From NCBI GenBank assembly GCA_028564925.1, contig CM053034.1, positions 148,984,052 to 149,048,051 on the forward strand: a stretch of 64,000 bases of DNA, written 5' to 3'. The notes beneath the pieces were generated by a model. It searched no databases. It saw nothing but the letters and a program-made list of their open reading frames with translations, and was not told the origin of the DNA. Shown here piece after piece: positions 44,523-56,999 of the stretch; the stretch's first letter is position 1, and the number at the start of each line of letters is the position of its first letter. A program made the position numbers and the translations under genes. This DNA is from Lithobates sylvaticus (Eukaryota; Chordata; Amphibia; Anura; Ranidae).

Positions 44523-44766
44523 TGGGGTTGATTTACTAACGGCAAATAGACTGTGCACTTTGCAGGCACAGTTGCACTCTGCAAGTGCGGTTGTCTTAAT
44601 TTTCTTAGTAAATGTAATGTGGTAAAGCTTCACTTAGATAATAATACTCAATGAGGTGCAAGGGAAAAAAAAGCATTATTGCTTGCACATGATTGGATGA
44701 TGGGAATCAGCAAAGCTTTGTCACATTGGGGAAAATGAGTGCAACCACACTTTACTAAATCCACCC
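44523..44766. mobile_element. MITE with TGGGGTTGATTTACTAA ends
   Basis: Left GGGGTTGATTTACTAA and right, inverted, TGGGGTGGATTTAGTAAAG are matching inverted ends. A partial copy lies at 58,488-58,620 (CTTGCACATAATGGGATGATGG versus CTTGCACATGATTGGATGATGG here). No clear target duplication. Confidence 0.65.
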
Positions 44767-45074
44767 CAGTGCACGATTTGGTGCAGTGGTTAGTTTAAGA
44801 TTAGATGTATGTTCCTCTGGTATGAAATATCAAGCAAATACGGATTTCATTTTGGAATGCCTTTCTTTTGGTCTAGTGTGTGATGGGTAGCTTCACAGAT
44901 CAATAGAGAGACACACAAGGAAGAAAAAGGTAGATCAAAGCACTAACTTCCTACTGAAAATTATTTTTGGATACAAAGGATTTGGGGTTCTTAGGCTGCT
45001 CTATAAGATATCTTTAGGTATATGCAGACATTGCTATCTTCCTTGTTTTCATTTGATTTGTGTTCATTTTTACT
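44767..45074. other. spacer, nothing recognised
   Basis: About 300 bp of AT-rich DNA between two MITEs. Confidence 0.5.
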
Positions 45075-45078
45075 TTAA

Positions 45079-45937
45079 CCACTTCAGCCCTGGATGGATT
45101 TACCCCCTTCCTGACCAGAGCACCTTTTGCGATACGGTACTGCGTCGCTTTAACTGACAATTGCGCGGTCGTGTCCTTTTTTCTTTTGGTGGTATTTGAT
45201 CGCCTCTGTGGTTTTTATTTTTTGCACTATAAACAAAAAAAAGTGCGACAATTTTGAAAAAAAAAAAGCAATATTTTTAACTTTTTGCTATAATAAATAT
45301 CCCCAAAAAATATATAAAAAAAAACAATTTCTTTCTCAGTTTAGGCCAATACGTATTCTTCTACATATTTTTGGTAAAACAAACCTCAATAAGTGTATAT
45401 TGATTGGTTTGTGCAAAAGTTATAGCGTCTACAAAATAGGGGATAGATTTATGGCATTTCTGTTATAAGTTTTTTTTTATTAGTAATGGCGGCGATCTGC
45501 TATTTTTATCATGACTGCGACATTATAGCGGATAGATCGGACACTTTTGACACTATTTTGGACCATTGTCATTTATATAGCGATCAGTGCTATAAAAATG
45601 CACGGATTACTGTGTAAATGACACTGGCAGGGAAGGGGTTAAACACTAGGGGTGATCAAGGTGTTAAGTGTGTCCTAGGGAGTGATTCTAACTCTGGGGG
45701 GTGGGCTACCACTGACATGACAGTGATCACTGCTCCCGATGACAGGGAGCAGTAGATCTCTGTCATGTCACTAGGCATAACAGGGAAATGCCTTGTTTAC
45801 ATAGGCATCTCCCCGTTCTGCCGCTCTGTGACACGATCGCCACAATGCCGTGATTTAAAGGGGATGTACATGTACGCCCATTTGCCAAGCCGTGCCATTG
45901 TGTCGACGTACATCGTCATGCGCTGGTCGGCATGTGG
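45079..45937 (+). mobile_element. TTAA-flanked dispersed repeat (family A), copy 3
   Basis: TTAA at 45,075-45,078 and 45,938-45,941. Ends CCACTTCAGCCC and, inverted, CCACATGCCGACC. It shares most of its length with copies 1 and 2 but lacks part of the CGCGCGGTGTGACGTTACAC segment present in copy 1. Non-coding. Confidence 0.85.
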
Positions 45938-45941
45938 TTAA

Positions 45942-46116
45942 GGTAAGCCTGTCATATTATGTGCAATGTTTTTTATAGAATTATATTGCAAAGAACAAGA
46001 TGAAAACAGTATCTGTCATAAAGAATCACTTAATTAAGTACAAGAGACAGAACATGGTAATAACAAGTGAACGGTAGGAAGATATTATTGCTACTTATCA
46101 GGCAAGGGTATTGTCC
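45942..46116. other. short spacer
   Basis: AT-rich, no feature seen. Confidence 0.5.
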
Positions 46117-47085
46117 AACCCCCCGTGACACCCCATATGGGAACAAACTGTGTCGAAGGGGGAGACAACACCCCTCTCCATCAGTGTGATACTTTTTATG
46201 AAGAACAAATTAAGGTAATACAGGAACAAGAAATAAAGTATGTTAAGAGTGTAAGTAACAGGAGTAACAGAAATGGAGGTAGTATAATATATGACCCTTA
46301 TTTTGTTGTCGGTAAGAGCATACTAAAATAATCTTACAGGGCACTTATGTGGGTAGGTAAGGTGCACTTGAAGAGATATGGGAAAGGATGAGGGAAAGCG
46401 AAAGAAAGAAAGTTGGGGGGGGGGGAGGAAGGGGAGAAAGAGGGTGGAAACAGGATAGTCACCATATGTTAGACATTATGAAAGTGCATGGATTGGGTTA
46501 TAGTAAGGTCATACTGTACGTAAGTTATCATACTTTACCTGTGCATTTTGAATTGGATAGCCAAATGTCCCATTTAGTTCTAAATGGCATGAGCTTAAGG
46601 TCGGTAATTGCCAACAGTTTCTCCATTTCACACTGACGATTAAGAGTGAGGGTGGCATCAGTAGGAGAGGGTGAACCTGATGTATTCCATAGTCTTGTGA
46701 TTGTAAGTTTCGCTGCTAACAAAAGTTGTATAACCACTACTCGTAAATTGGATGGAAATTTGTGGATATTTAGGTGTAGTATGGCTAATTCGGGATTGGG
46801 GTCTACCCGTTGGTTGCGTATATCTGATATTATAGAGAAGATTTTGTTCCAAAAGGATCGTACAGATCTATATGACCAAAGGATGTGGTACAATGTGTCA
46901 GGCTCTCCGCAATTCCACCAGTAGAGGGCTGAATGACTGGGATAGAACTTAGAGAGTTTGTAGGGAGTGAAGTACCAATAGTGTATAACCTTCTGGAAAT
47001 TTTCCCAGTGATTTACACATCTGGATGATGAGTATGTGGTGGAGAAAGCGTTATTCCAGCAGATGTCTGTAAAGGTCCTGCAAGC
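46117..47085 (-). mobile_element. L1/Tx1-type LINE, 3' end
   Basis: Minus-strand 3' fragment of an L1-type LINE. Coding at 47,085-46,528 includes, frame by frame, HYWYFTPYKLSKFYPSHSAL and WWNCGEPDTLYHILWSYRSV then FWNKIFSI, the usual RWYxTP and CG...HxxWxC...FW block of the ORF2 C-terminus. The 3' UTR extends to about 46,117 with a T/C-rich tract (plus-strand G/A-run 46,417-46,440). Not the same subfamily as the 6-9.9 kb copy. Confidence 0.8.
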
Positions 47086-47332
47086 CTGTCATATTAAAGA
47101 CATCAAACTATCACACATGCAAACATATTACACATATCACACAAAATGCCTGTATTTTTTCAGAGTCTCAAGGAACCCCTAAAACCAGGGAATTCAATAT
47201 AAATATATAAAATATAAATCAGCTCTGAGGCCAAATGTCTCAGTGGAAAGACACCTAAACCTGTCCTACTAGTTGAGAGTCTGGCATTGTAGTAAAAAAT
47301 GCCAGGACACTCATTTTCTGGGCTGGAAAATG

Positions 47333-47354
47333 TTTTTTTTTTTTTTTTTTTTTG
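47333..47354. repeat. poly(T) tract
   Basis: About 22 consecutive T. Possibly the A-tail of an unrecognised minus-strand retroposon, which I could not delimit. Confidence 0.7.
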
Positions 47355-48850
47355 CATTGGATTTGGAGTACCTGGGTTTGGAGGACCCTGGGAGCTCAGA
47401 AAGATAACAAAAAAAAGGTGGAAAGGCAGATCTAGGTACCTCCTTTTAACTCTTTTTGACAGACTGACGTCTTAATTATAGTGGCAGGTTTATTGTCCAC
47501 GTCTAGATTGAGCACTTCCTGTAAAATGTAACTGTTCATTTTCTAGAGAGTCATGTTGGTGATTTTCTTACACTGAGATGTGTTTCAGATACAACCCAAG
47601 TAAGTGCATTAAAATCTAAAAACAAAAATTGGAGCATTACAATAACATATACATTATAGATTTCGTAGGACTGTAAACGCATAGCCTGCACTCTGACAAA
47701 TTGTGTTAGTTTAAGCTGAAACTGTAATGATTTTTTCCTTAACAAGCTCTATGTAAATATACAGAAAGACATTTATAGTGGTTTGCAAATCAATATGTTT
47801 ATAATTGCAAGTGATTTTTGACTATTAAAAGTACATTGCATTATCAGCCTAATGATTTGAACTGCATTAAAGAAGATTATAGTTAATTGATTAAAAGCAC
47901 TGGGATATAAAATGAATGTCAGAGAATATATTTATTTTTTTTGCTTTCCTGATGTAGAAACTTACAGAATAGAATAGATTTGCCCTGAAGGTATAATGTG
48001 GATTCACCAATACCTTGAAGATTTAACAGAAGTATGCAAACCATGTATAAATATATACAGGAGCAAAGATACACCGTATATATCATTATGTGAATCTTGC
48101 CTTATATCATTGGCAAACATTGATTTTATAGTGAATTCACTTTGGGATGAAAATGAGTAAGTCTGGGTATTGCTATCACTGTATTACACGGAAATGGCCC
48201 AAGTAACAAGATGAACATTGATTCAGCATTATGTTTGATCAATAATGAAGTAAGTAACTGCAGGGCCAAATTAAAATGCAAGCTGGCTTCATGCAGCTAA
48301 GACCAGGCCAAATGACAAGGCAAAATCACTAGGAATTTATTTGTACTGAAGGTTGCAACTGTTGTTTAGTGGCATCAGTAAATTGGTTGTGGCAGCGATG
48401 CCGTTACTCATCATTTTATTCATTTAAACTGTTCTCATGTGTTAAATTTGCAACAACAAGATTATTCTTCAGTACGCTAAGGGCTAATTGTGTTACAATG
48501 CATGGAGAAGTGCTAGGACAATAGAGGGAAGTCCTGTACTAAAAAATATTTAACTAGTAATTTGTACATATTTCTGTAATGTAAGCCAGTGGGGCCCTGC
48601 CTATCACTGCTTTATGGGAGGGGATTTGAATGTAAGATAGGCTATTTCACCAGTTTGTGAATGTAGCAGAGAACCTCTTTACTTTGCATGCTCAGATACA
48701 GGTGCATGCTCCATAACTTATTTTCCTACATTTTCCAGGGTTTCCACAATATCTTGGGCAGGCCCAGGGAATGTGTTTCCTGTTTTCTGCCTTCAAAGAG
48801 ATCGCACCTGATGAGGCAGATGTGGTTGGGCAAGTGATCTGAAGCCAGGT
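47355..48850. other. 1.5 kb AT-rich intergenic DNA
   Basis: No open frame or repeat that I can support. Confidence 0.55.
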
Positions 48851-48869
48851 GTAAGGTTCTCCACTATCT

Positions 48870-49636
48870 AGGACATGATCTACAACAAATCTAAGGAAAC
48901 ATCAGTGCTGAAGTGCAGGAAAAAGGAATTGCCCCCTAAACCTAGTTTGACCCACTCATCTTTGCAGAATTGTTTTAATTCAGCCACATTGGATGGTTTG
49001 CGGTATGAACGACCTGTTTAAGGTCATACCACAGCATCTAAATCAGATTTAAGTCCAGACTTTGACTAGGCTACTGAAAAAAAACGTAATTTTGTTTTTT
49101 AGAGCCATTCAGAGGTGGACTTGCTAGTGTGTTTTGGATCATTTTCCTGCTGCATAACCCAAGTGCGATTGAGTTTGAGGTCACAAACTCATGGCTGCAA
49201 ATTCTCCTTTAGGATTTTCTGGTAGAGCTCAGCATTCATGGCAAGTCGTCCATCTCCTGAAGCTGCAAAGCAGCCCCCAGACCATCACACTACCACCACC
49301 ATGTTTGACTGTTGGTATGATGTTCTTTTTATGAAATGCTGTGTTAGTTTTATGCCAGATATAATGGAATGTGCACCTTCCAGAAAGTGTAACCTTTGTG
49401 TCATCAGTCCACAGAATATTTGCCCAATTACGTTTTCACATAGGGCCAGGCAGGTTTGGACAGCTTGGTTCCCTTAATAAATTAACTTATCATTTAAAAA
49501 CTGCATTTTGTATTTACTCAGGTTATCTTTGTGTAATATTAAAATGTGTTTGATGATCTGAATTATTTAAGTGTGACAAATATGCAAAAAAAAAAAAAAA
49601 TCAGTAAGAGGGCAAATATTTTTTCTCAGCATTGTA
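48870..49636 (-). mobile_element. Tc1/mariner transposon relic (minus strand)
   Basis: The right end (GGGCAAATATTTTTTCTCAGCATTGTA) is a decayed Tc1 inverted repeat. In minus-strand frames I read ILWTDDTKVTLSG (WSDETK-type catalytic region) at about 49,420-49,390, then VKHGGGSVMVWG at about 49,300-49,270, and near 48,945-49,000 PSNVAELKQFCKDEWVK from the C-terminus. The middle is deleted or out of frame, and the left terminus is not recognisable. Confidence 0.8.
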
Positions 49637-49945
49637 CCTGTTTGGAGGCCAGATCCGGTCCAGGCACCCTTGGAGTGAAGCACAGGGAGTGAGAGTGCAC
49701 AGAGTGGCATGGGTGCCAATAGTCCAGTCCATGAAAGCTTACGGAAAGCAGATGCAATTACTCTATGGTAAACTGCCATCGGCGGATTCATTCTCTGGCT
49801 TGGGAGAGCCCGGAGAAGCACCGGAGGGCAGCAGGAGGGGACTAAACAGCCGCTAAGATGGCTTTTACATGTGAGGGAATTGCAGACTGAAAAAAAAAGA
49901 TATCTAGATGATGCCTGTAGCTGTAGGCATTATTCAGATATCTCC
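49637..49945. other. spacer, nothing assigned
   Basis: GC-richer block without a recognisable domain in any frame. Confidence 0.5.
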
Positions 49946-50262
49946 ACTCAAAATCCAGGATGTCATATGAAGTCTTACATAAATTTGCATGATTTCCCCA
50001 TCAACACAGACAGTGCTGACAGGGAATCCCTCCTGCCGAGCAATTGTTTGCTCCCGGCATGGGAAGTTGTCCCCGCCGGGAGAACACAGTGACTAATGCT
50101 AGCAGCTATAGCGATAATTGCAAGAGAATCCGGCAGGCTGATTGTATCCAAGTTGATCGACTGATCAACTTGCTACATTCACCCTGCCTATTAGCGGTTC
50201 GAATTTCGGCTGGTTCCTGCTGAACAGGCCGAGATTTGAATAATGTATGGCCAGCCTAAAGA
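49946..50262 (-). mobile_element. short dispersed repeat (family D), copy 2
   Basis: Reverse-oriented relative of 43,717-43,995. It shares CCAAGTTGATCGACTGATCAACTT, the GGCTGGTTCCTGCTGAACAGG stretch and the end TGTATGGCCAGCCTAAA. Confidence 0.65.
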
Positions 50263-50496
50263 GTTCTTTACTGTTAGAGTGGTAAGGGTGTGGAACTCCC
50301 TTGCACAGTGAGTTGTGTCTGGAGGGTGTGTAGATAAATGAAAAAAACTTTTAGATGTGTTTCTTAGCAAACACAATGTACAGGGTTATTGAAAATGGTA
50401 GTGATATAAACACACACACATACACACACTCAGGTTGAACTGGATAGACCAGTGTCTTTATTCAACCTTACCAACCATCTAACTATGTAACTATGC
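50263..50496 (+). mobile_element. CR1-like LINE tail
   Basis: Begins at GAGTTCTTTACTGTTAGAGTGG, which corresponds to the FFTVRAARMWNSLP codons of the CR1 copies, and ends with TTGAACTGGATAGACCAGTG and ATCTAACTATGTAACTATG. A CA-rich microsatellite sits at 50,410-50,430. Strongly 5'-truncated. Confidence 0.85.
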
Positions 50497-53385
50497 CATT
50501 GTTAGCCTCATGTTTTGCCACAGGGCCCTAAATGTGCAGCTATTAGCACCTTCAATTTTATTTTATTTAGCATACATATAATTCCCCCTCTTTTTGCTGC
50601 AGTGTACTACATCCATCACAATGCATCACTCTTGCTGGACTTTCTTGGGCGCCCCGAAGCCTTTTTCACAAATGCAGTGGAAATGTTTTTATGGGATTAA
50701 GTTCATTTTCATGGCAAAGAGGGACTTTGCAATTGGTTTCAATACATCTGATCACTCTTTATAATATTCTGGAGTATATGCAAATTGCCATCATAAAAAC
50801 TGAGGCAGCAGACTTTGTGAAAATTAATAAATTAATATTTGTGTCATTCTCAAAACTTTTGGCCATGGCTGTACACCTATATAATTTGGCATTTAAGATG
50901 ATTTACAGATTGTATAAAGGAGCATAATATATTTCATAATATATAAAACTGTTTTCAAACTATTAAATATTATCATAAATTAAATAACACTTTTAATGAT
51001 TATACAGTACTTTTTTAAGGCCATGATTATAAAGCAAAATAAAAAAATTAAATGTATTAGTTCAAGGGCCTGTGTTTATGAGCTTTCAAGTTTGAACTAC
51101 TTTTCTATACAAGTCAATTGAAATGCAAAAGCAGCTTGGAGCAGTTTGATGCAGCTTAGAAGAAAGGTCAATTTCACCTGTCAATGAACTCCGAAAGAAA
51201 TCAAAAACATCTCAAATGAAACCAGAATGCTTCTGAAAGCATTCTGAATGTACTCATTAGTATAAGTCTAAAACGCATTTATGCATGCCCTAACATAGAT
51301 TAAAATGAAACTAGTTGAAATGAAGCTCAGATTATCTTTATGTTAGCCAAGGAACCTAATTGCATAACCTCATACACATGTGCCCATTGCTGTACCCCTA
51401 TCTGGTAAGAAGTATCATTAAAAATAAATTTGCTACACTGTAAAATGAGGGTAACATAAATCAGTAACACAATTGTAATATTCAAAAGAATGAATACACC
51501 TTGGATTTAGAAAATAGTGACATTACTCCACACCATTATCATCCCCTTCTCCAAATGAAAAAGTTTGATCAAACTAGAAGAGCAAGTCATGTTATATCAG
51601 CCATCCAATCAAACTGGGTGTTGTAGAAAAGAGATTGAGAAAGCATTTATTATAGTGATATGTGAATATTTATACTACATATGACTGGATGGACTTTGGC
51701 ACATACTGGTAATACTCATCAATAATTTCATATTTTAATGTTGAATATTTATACATATGACTGTATGAAATTTGGCACATAATTCTCATCAATAATTTCA
51801 TATTTCTATGTTGTTCCAGCAGCACCTATTTAACATTTTTAATCTGTTTGAATCCCGGTCCAAAAGGGTACTGTTGAAGATTGTTCACTATTATCAATAA
51901 TTTTAATGAGAGATTGATCAGTATCATTAGTTCCCAGTATAAGAATTATAGTATATAGTATAAGAGATGAACAAAAGTGCACTGCATATATTCAATACAA
52001 ATTAATGTTCATTTCCTCTCCTTTCGTTCCACTTCCCATTTTAATTTGAGTCCTTAACAATTTCATTTTTTTTTAACTACAGATTTAAAAATTAATAGCT
52101 TATTTACTCAATATTAATTAACTTTTAAAACCTTTGTTAGAGCTTTTGAAAGCAAATTTTCAATGTTTGCCAATCCAATTCACTCCCTTATTTTGGTATG
52201 AATGTAAGTAATTCTGTACAACATAATAACATTGTGTTAAACTAAACTATAATAAATGCATAAACATCTCCATGTTCCTTTATAATTTGGAAGCTAAAAT
52301 AGCAATAGATAGACCGTGGAAACTTAAAATCCATAAAAGTAGAGCTTATTTGGAGTATTTTTAATGAGAAGATACAATCGAAAATTTGGTCAAATCTGGC
52401 CTTCATGGGTTGATTATGTACACAACACTAAACAAAAATTTGTCAAGATGGGTCACTTAGATAATTATGTCAATGAAATTGATTCATGTCTTTGAATTTT
52501 TATGTCTTTGAAAAGGTTTTTTAAGGTGAAACTCAGTGATAAGCTACAACGTTGGATGCATATGAGTTCCAAAGCAACATTGCAACTGAAATGCAGGGAG
52601 GCTATGTTTGATGCATAAAACAGATGTCTCTGCTGCTGGTTTTGTGAATGGGAGATCTTCAAGACACATGTATTGATAATAGAGACCAGACAGACTGGAT
52701 GAGGTCCAAAACACAGAGGCAATGTGGATTGCTGTGTTCCACTGTGGACAGAAAATACAATGTTCTTGCTCAATAAGAACTAAAATTTCCACTGAACCCT
52801 TTTTATTTAGCTAGTTATTGTCATTATTATATTATTATATAGGCTTTATATATTGTTAAAGATAGATAATACAATTTTCCAGCCTGCAGGACTGTTCATA
52901 GACAGCTTATTGTGTTAAATGGTATTCTTTTCCAGTATGATGTAAACAAAATTCTTGTTCTTAAATAATGTTATTGCTGTTACTACACATAATGACATGT
53001 ATTAGATGTCTAGATTTTTGCAATGTTACACTAATTAATTAGAATGGATGTATTTTCCACGTGCTTTGTCAGTAAGGGCAAGTAGAGAAAAGATGAACAA
53101 TTACATTCCAAATATTTTGCCAATGGTTTTACAGAAAAAGAGGGATACACTGAATGATACAAGGACATGTAATTGTTAAGCAACAGAAAAGGTAATGAAA
53201 TATTTGGAATTTGCAGAATTTCTAGCATATATTAGTTGTGATGCTATTGATAGATTCTCTAAAATTAAGAGCCATGCAAAGACCAATTTAGCTATTTATG
53301 AAAAGAGAAGAGCTTTTTTTTATATAAAATAATCAGTATTAAAATCTATTGGGAGTGGTGGATATAACTTATATATACTAGTTTT
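50497..53385. other. 2.9 kb quiet AT-rich DNA
   Basis: No gene or recognised transposon. Contains one local tandem duplication (51,663-51,811). This is the longest stretch here that looks like ordinary single-copy sequence. Confidence 0.6.
51663..51811. repeat. local tandem duplication (two copies of about 70-79 bp)
   Basis: 51,663-51,741 and 51,742-51,811 both start TGAATATTTATAC and share ATATGACTG, TTTGGCACATA and CTCATCAATAATTTCATATTT. The second copy has short deletions. Confidence 0.85.
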
Positions 53386-53489
53386 GTAAGAAGGCTGGCC
53401 GGAGGTCAGCCTGTATTTGTAGGAGGAATCTGTGGGGTACATATCCCTCCTCCCCTGTTGGATCAGACGTTGGCCTCACATTCAGGGTT
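53386..53489 (+). repeat. terminal block A1
   Basis: Starts GTAAGAAGGCTGGCC and ends near TTCAGGG. Repeated at 56,818-56,921 with scattered differences. Confidence 0.85.
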
Positions 53490-53559
53490 GCAGCCAATGC
53501 ACGTCACTTCCAGTTTCTTGGCAGAGCGGCAGTTGGCTGCGGCAGTCTCATGGCGGTTC

Positions 53560-54310
53560 ATCTCCCGGTGCTCAAGCCGGGCATCATTGGAGGGGGGACG
53601 CTCGCCTGCCCATCCATGCACCTGCTTCTCCTGGGCTCATGCCAGCATTCTAGAGAGGGGCCGCCTGCGTGCACTCTTTTCTCCGGTGCTCATCCGGCAT
53701 CTTCAAAAGGGGCTACCCGCACGCTTCTCCCGGTGCGCATGCTGGCATCATGGGGGGATGCTCGCCCGTCCACCCACTTCTCCTTCTGGGCTCACACTGG
53801 CATCATCGGGAGGGCCGCCTGCCCATCCACCCACTCCTCCTCTTGGGCTCACGCCGGTATCATGAGGGGGGGCCGTCCACCCACTCCTCCTCCCGGGCTC
53901 ACGCCGGCATCATAAGGGGGGCTGTCAACCTAAGTCTCCCGGGGTCACGCTGGCATCATGAGGGGGGGTTGTCCACCCACTCCTCCTCCCGAGCTCACGC
54001 CGGCATCATGAGGGGGGCTGTCCACCTAATACTCCTGGGGTCACGCTGGAATCATGAGGGGGGAGGGGCCGTCCACCCACTTCTCCCGTGGTCACACTGG
54101 CATCATGAGGAGGGTGTCCACCTAATTATCCCAGGGTCACTCTGGCATCATGAGGGGGGGCTGTCCACCTAATTCTCCCGGGGTCACGCTGGTATCATGA
54201 GGGGGGCCGTCCACCTAATTCTCCTAGGGTCATGCTTGCATCATGAGGGAGGGGGGTATACACCCACTTCTCCTGGGGTCACGCCGGCATCATGGGGGGC
54301 TGCCCACCCG
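53560..54310. repeat. minisatellite, ~44-50-bp unit (GGCATCATGAGGGG)
   Basis: About twelve copies of a unit with TCACGC(C/T)GGCATCATGAGGGG and CCGTCCACCCA. Unit length drifts between about 43 and 66 bp, shortest and most regular near 53,900-54,240. Several frames remain open across it (53,458-54,385); the repetitive Ser/His/Gly peptides are by-products, not a protein. Confidence 0.9.
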
Positions 54311-54495
54311 CCAAATGTAGCTAGATTACCGGCTTTCATTGCAGTTTTCAAGAATCCTCTCAAAATGCAATGCAAATGTTGGTAAAAGTCTAGGGTAGAA
54401 AGCAGTAGCCACACTGTATGCCGGTCATACAGCTGACTAGCAATGGGCAAATCATTAGTCTCTTCATATATGCTATTTAAACTCGAGTAACGATT
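54311..54495. other. spacer between two minisatellites
   Basis: Unremarkable sequence, no gene. Confidence 0.5.
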
Positions 54496-54504
54496 TTTAT
54501 CAGT

Positions 54505-55675
54505 GTGCTTCATTAATAGCATGTTCAGTCATAGCGTGTCCAGTCATAGTGTATCCAGTCAGCATATTGCAATCATAGCGTGTTCCAGTCAGCATGGTAC
54601 AATCATAGTGTGTTCTGTCATAGCGTGTTCTGTTATAGCGTGTTACAGTCAGCATGGTACAATTATAGCGTGTTCCAGTCAGCATGTTACAATCATAGCG
54701 TGTTCCAATCATCATGGAACATACATAGCGTGTTCCAGTTAGCATGGTACAATCACAGCGTGTTCCAGTCAGTATGATACAATCATAGCATGTCCAGTCA
54801 GCATGTTACAATCATAGCGTGTTCTGTCATAGCATGTTCTGTCATAGAGTGTTCTGTCATAGCGTATCCAGACATAGCGTGTTCCAGTCAGCATGTGACA
54901 ATCATAGCATGCTCCAGTCAGCATGGTACAATCATAGCATGTTCAGTCAGCATTCTACAATCAAAGCGTGTTCTGTCATAGTGTATCCAGGCATAGCGTG
55001 TCCAGTCAGCATGTTACAATCATAGTGTGTTCCAGTCAGCATGTCACAATCTTAGCGTGTTACAGTCAGCATGTCACAATCATAGCATGTCCAGTCAACA
55101 TGTCACAATCATAGCATGTCCAGTCAGCATGTCACAATCATAGCGTGTCCAGTCAGCATGTTACAATCATAATCGTGTTCCAGTCACGGCGTGTTCAGTG
55201 ACAGCATGTTCCAGTCACAGCGGGTTCCAGTCGCAGCGTGTCCCAGGCACAGCGTGGTTCACTCATAGCATGTGCTGTTATAGCGTGTGCTGTTATAGTG
55301 TATTCAGGCAGGACGTGTTCAGGCAGGACGTGTTCAGGCAGGGCGTGTTCAGTCAGGATGGGTCGGTCCAAAGTGTGTTCCATCACAGCGGTTCTGTCAT
55401 AGCTGGTCCATCATAGTGGTTCTGTCATAACGTGTGCTGTCAAAACGGGTGCTCTCATAGCTAGTTCTGTCATAGCAGGTGCTGTTACAGCGCGTTCAGT
55501 CACAGCAGGTGCAGTCATAGCGTGTTCAGTCATAGAGTGTTCAGTCACAGCATGTTCAGTCACAGCGGTTCGGCCAAAATAGCGTGTTGAGTCAGAGCGG
55601 TGCTGTCGCAACGGTTCTGTCACAGTGGTTCTGTCAGCATGTTCTGTCATAGTGGATCAGTCACAGTGGTCAGTA
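54505..55675. repeat. minisatellite of CATAGCGTGTTC(C/T)(A/G)GTCAGCATG units
   Basis: A roughly 31-bp unit (TCATAGCGTGTTCCAGTCAG plus CATG-TACAA) mixed with a 15-bp half-unit (TCATAGCGTGTTCTG). The right half (55,190-55,670) has degenerated into CAGTCACAGCGG-like variants. Many short frames on both strands are artefacts. Confidence 0.92.
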
Positions 55676-55719
55676 TAACACACATCATAAAATGTACATT
55701 TTCATTTAATTACACCTGT

Positions 55720-56720
55720 ATGCCTACCCACCATGGTCTGTGGGTACACTAGCCCTGAGTGTTCAGTTTCAGTTACGTGTCTCTGCGCTGCAGGTTGCTT
55801 CATACGCTCAGGGGGGCATCTGGGTCATTCACGCACTGTGGTCTGGTCATTACTGCTCATATGCTTATGCTCAGGTAGGCACAGAGGGGTGGTGTTCTCA
55901 TGTCTGGTTGTCTGTTGTAAGTTTTGTCTAGGTAGTGTAACCTTGGGTTTGGCAATGCTGCACGTTTCAGAAGCAACTAATTCAGGCTCATCCGTTCAAA
56001 CCCACGTGGGGGGTTCAGAGCATGGTAGCACTCCATCATCAAGGAGTTTGTCACAAGACTTTTTCTTTCCCAGTCACAGCCAGGATGGTGGCACGCTTCG
56101 GATTGTTTCCAATTCTGTCCCAGATACTCTTATCTACCAGTGTGGAACATGCATTATTCTTTAACGCAGATTTATGTGGGCTAATATGCTCTCCACAACC
56201 TGTTACGGTTGCTAGGCAGGATGGAGGTGATTGATGCTCGCTTGGTCAGAGGCGTGTTGTCAGCGCACACCCAGATCCTACTCTTCCTACATTCCTGCAT
56301 GCAAATCAGCATCCCCTTAGTCCACCGTCTTTTCAAGCCATCTGGTTCAATATGTCTGACCCAAGTAATGTTTCTTGTCAGGGGCTGTGTGGGAATCTCC
56401 CTTGCGGTCTTCAGACAGCTGGAAGAATTTTCAGGCCTGCCCATGGGCCTCATCACTTTCTCTTTGGAGTCTTTCGTGTGTAGTATCTTGGTTTCAGCAG
56501 ACAGTCATATTTAAGTTGCCAATCAAGTTGCTGGAGGCAGTAATTTCCAATAGGGGGTCCCTACTTATCATTAAGTTATGGGACAGTGGTTTTCCTCCTG
56601 TCAAAGCGAATACATACTGGATACATATAATGTAGCCATCCGGGCGCGCGCTACTCTACTAGAGAGTTTGTTACCTACCCTTCATCAAGCTTTCTTATTA
56701 CACCTAAAATCGTGTCTTTT
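55720..56720 (+). other. internal region of the fossil element, content unassigned
   Basis: GC-moderate and different in texture from the flanking AT-rich DNA. Frames such as 56,209-56,514 (101 residues) are open but match no domain that I can name. I do not claim a gene here. Confidence 0.4.
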
Positions 56721-56921
56721 TGCCCTCTTTCAGGCATACTGACCAGCTAGGCCAAGGCACACCTCAGGTCTTTGGTAGTTAGGGTATTGCATTTCCAAGT
56801 GAAGACTCTGAATATAAGTAAGAAGGCTGGCCTGAGACCAGCCTGTATTTGTAGGAGGCGTCTGAGGGGTACATATCCTTCCTCCATTGTCGGATCAGGT
56901 GTTGGCCTCGCATTCAGGGCT
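56721..56921 (+). repeat. adjacent blocks B1 and A2
   Basis: B1 (TGCCCTCTTTCAGGCATACT to GTGAAGACTC) is repeated at 57,000-57,087; A2 is the partner of A1. They lie about 9 bp apart. Confidence 0.85.
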
Positions 56922-56999
56922 CCCACCCACCCGCCTTCCCCAAACCTTCATACATATTTAAACACATCGCATTTTTTTAATATTCATACATTCAGGGTA

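Noticed and set aside
53432-54385. Several 120-170 residue open frames that look like a repetitive protein
   Set aside because: All lie in the GGCATCATGAGGGG minisatellite; unit length is irregular and frames interchange, so no selection for protein is visible.
54500-55650. Short-spaced regular repeats that might suggest a CRISPR array
   Set aside because: The 'spacers' are themselves repeats, units of 15 and 31 bp are contiguous, and the context is a vertebrate genome. It is a minisatellite.
56209-56514. 101-residue frame considered as a recombinase remnant
   Set aside because: I could not find the His-x-x-Arg or catalytic Tyr context expected for a tyrosine recombinase, so no function is claimed.
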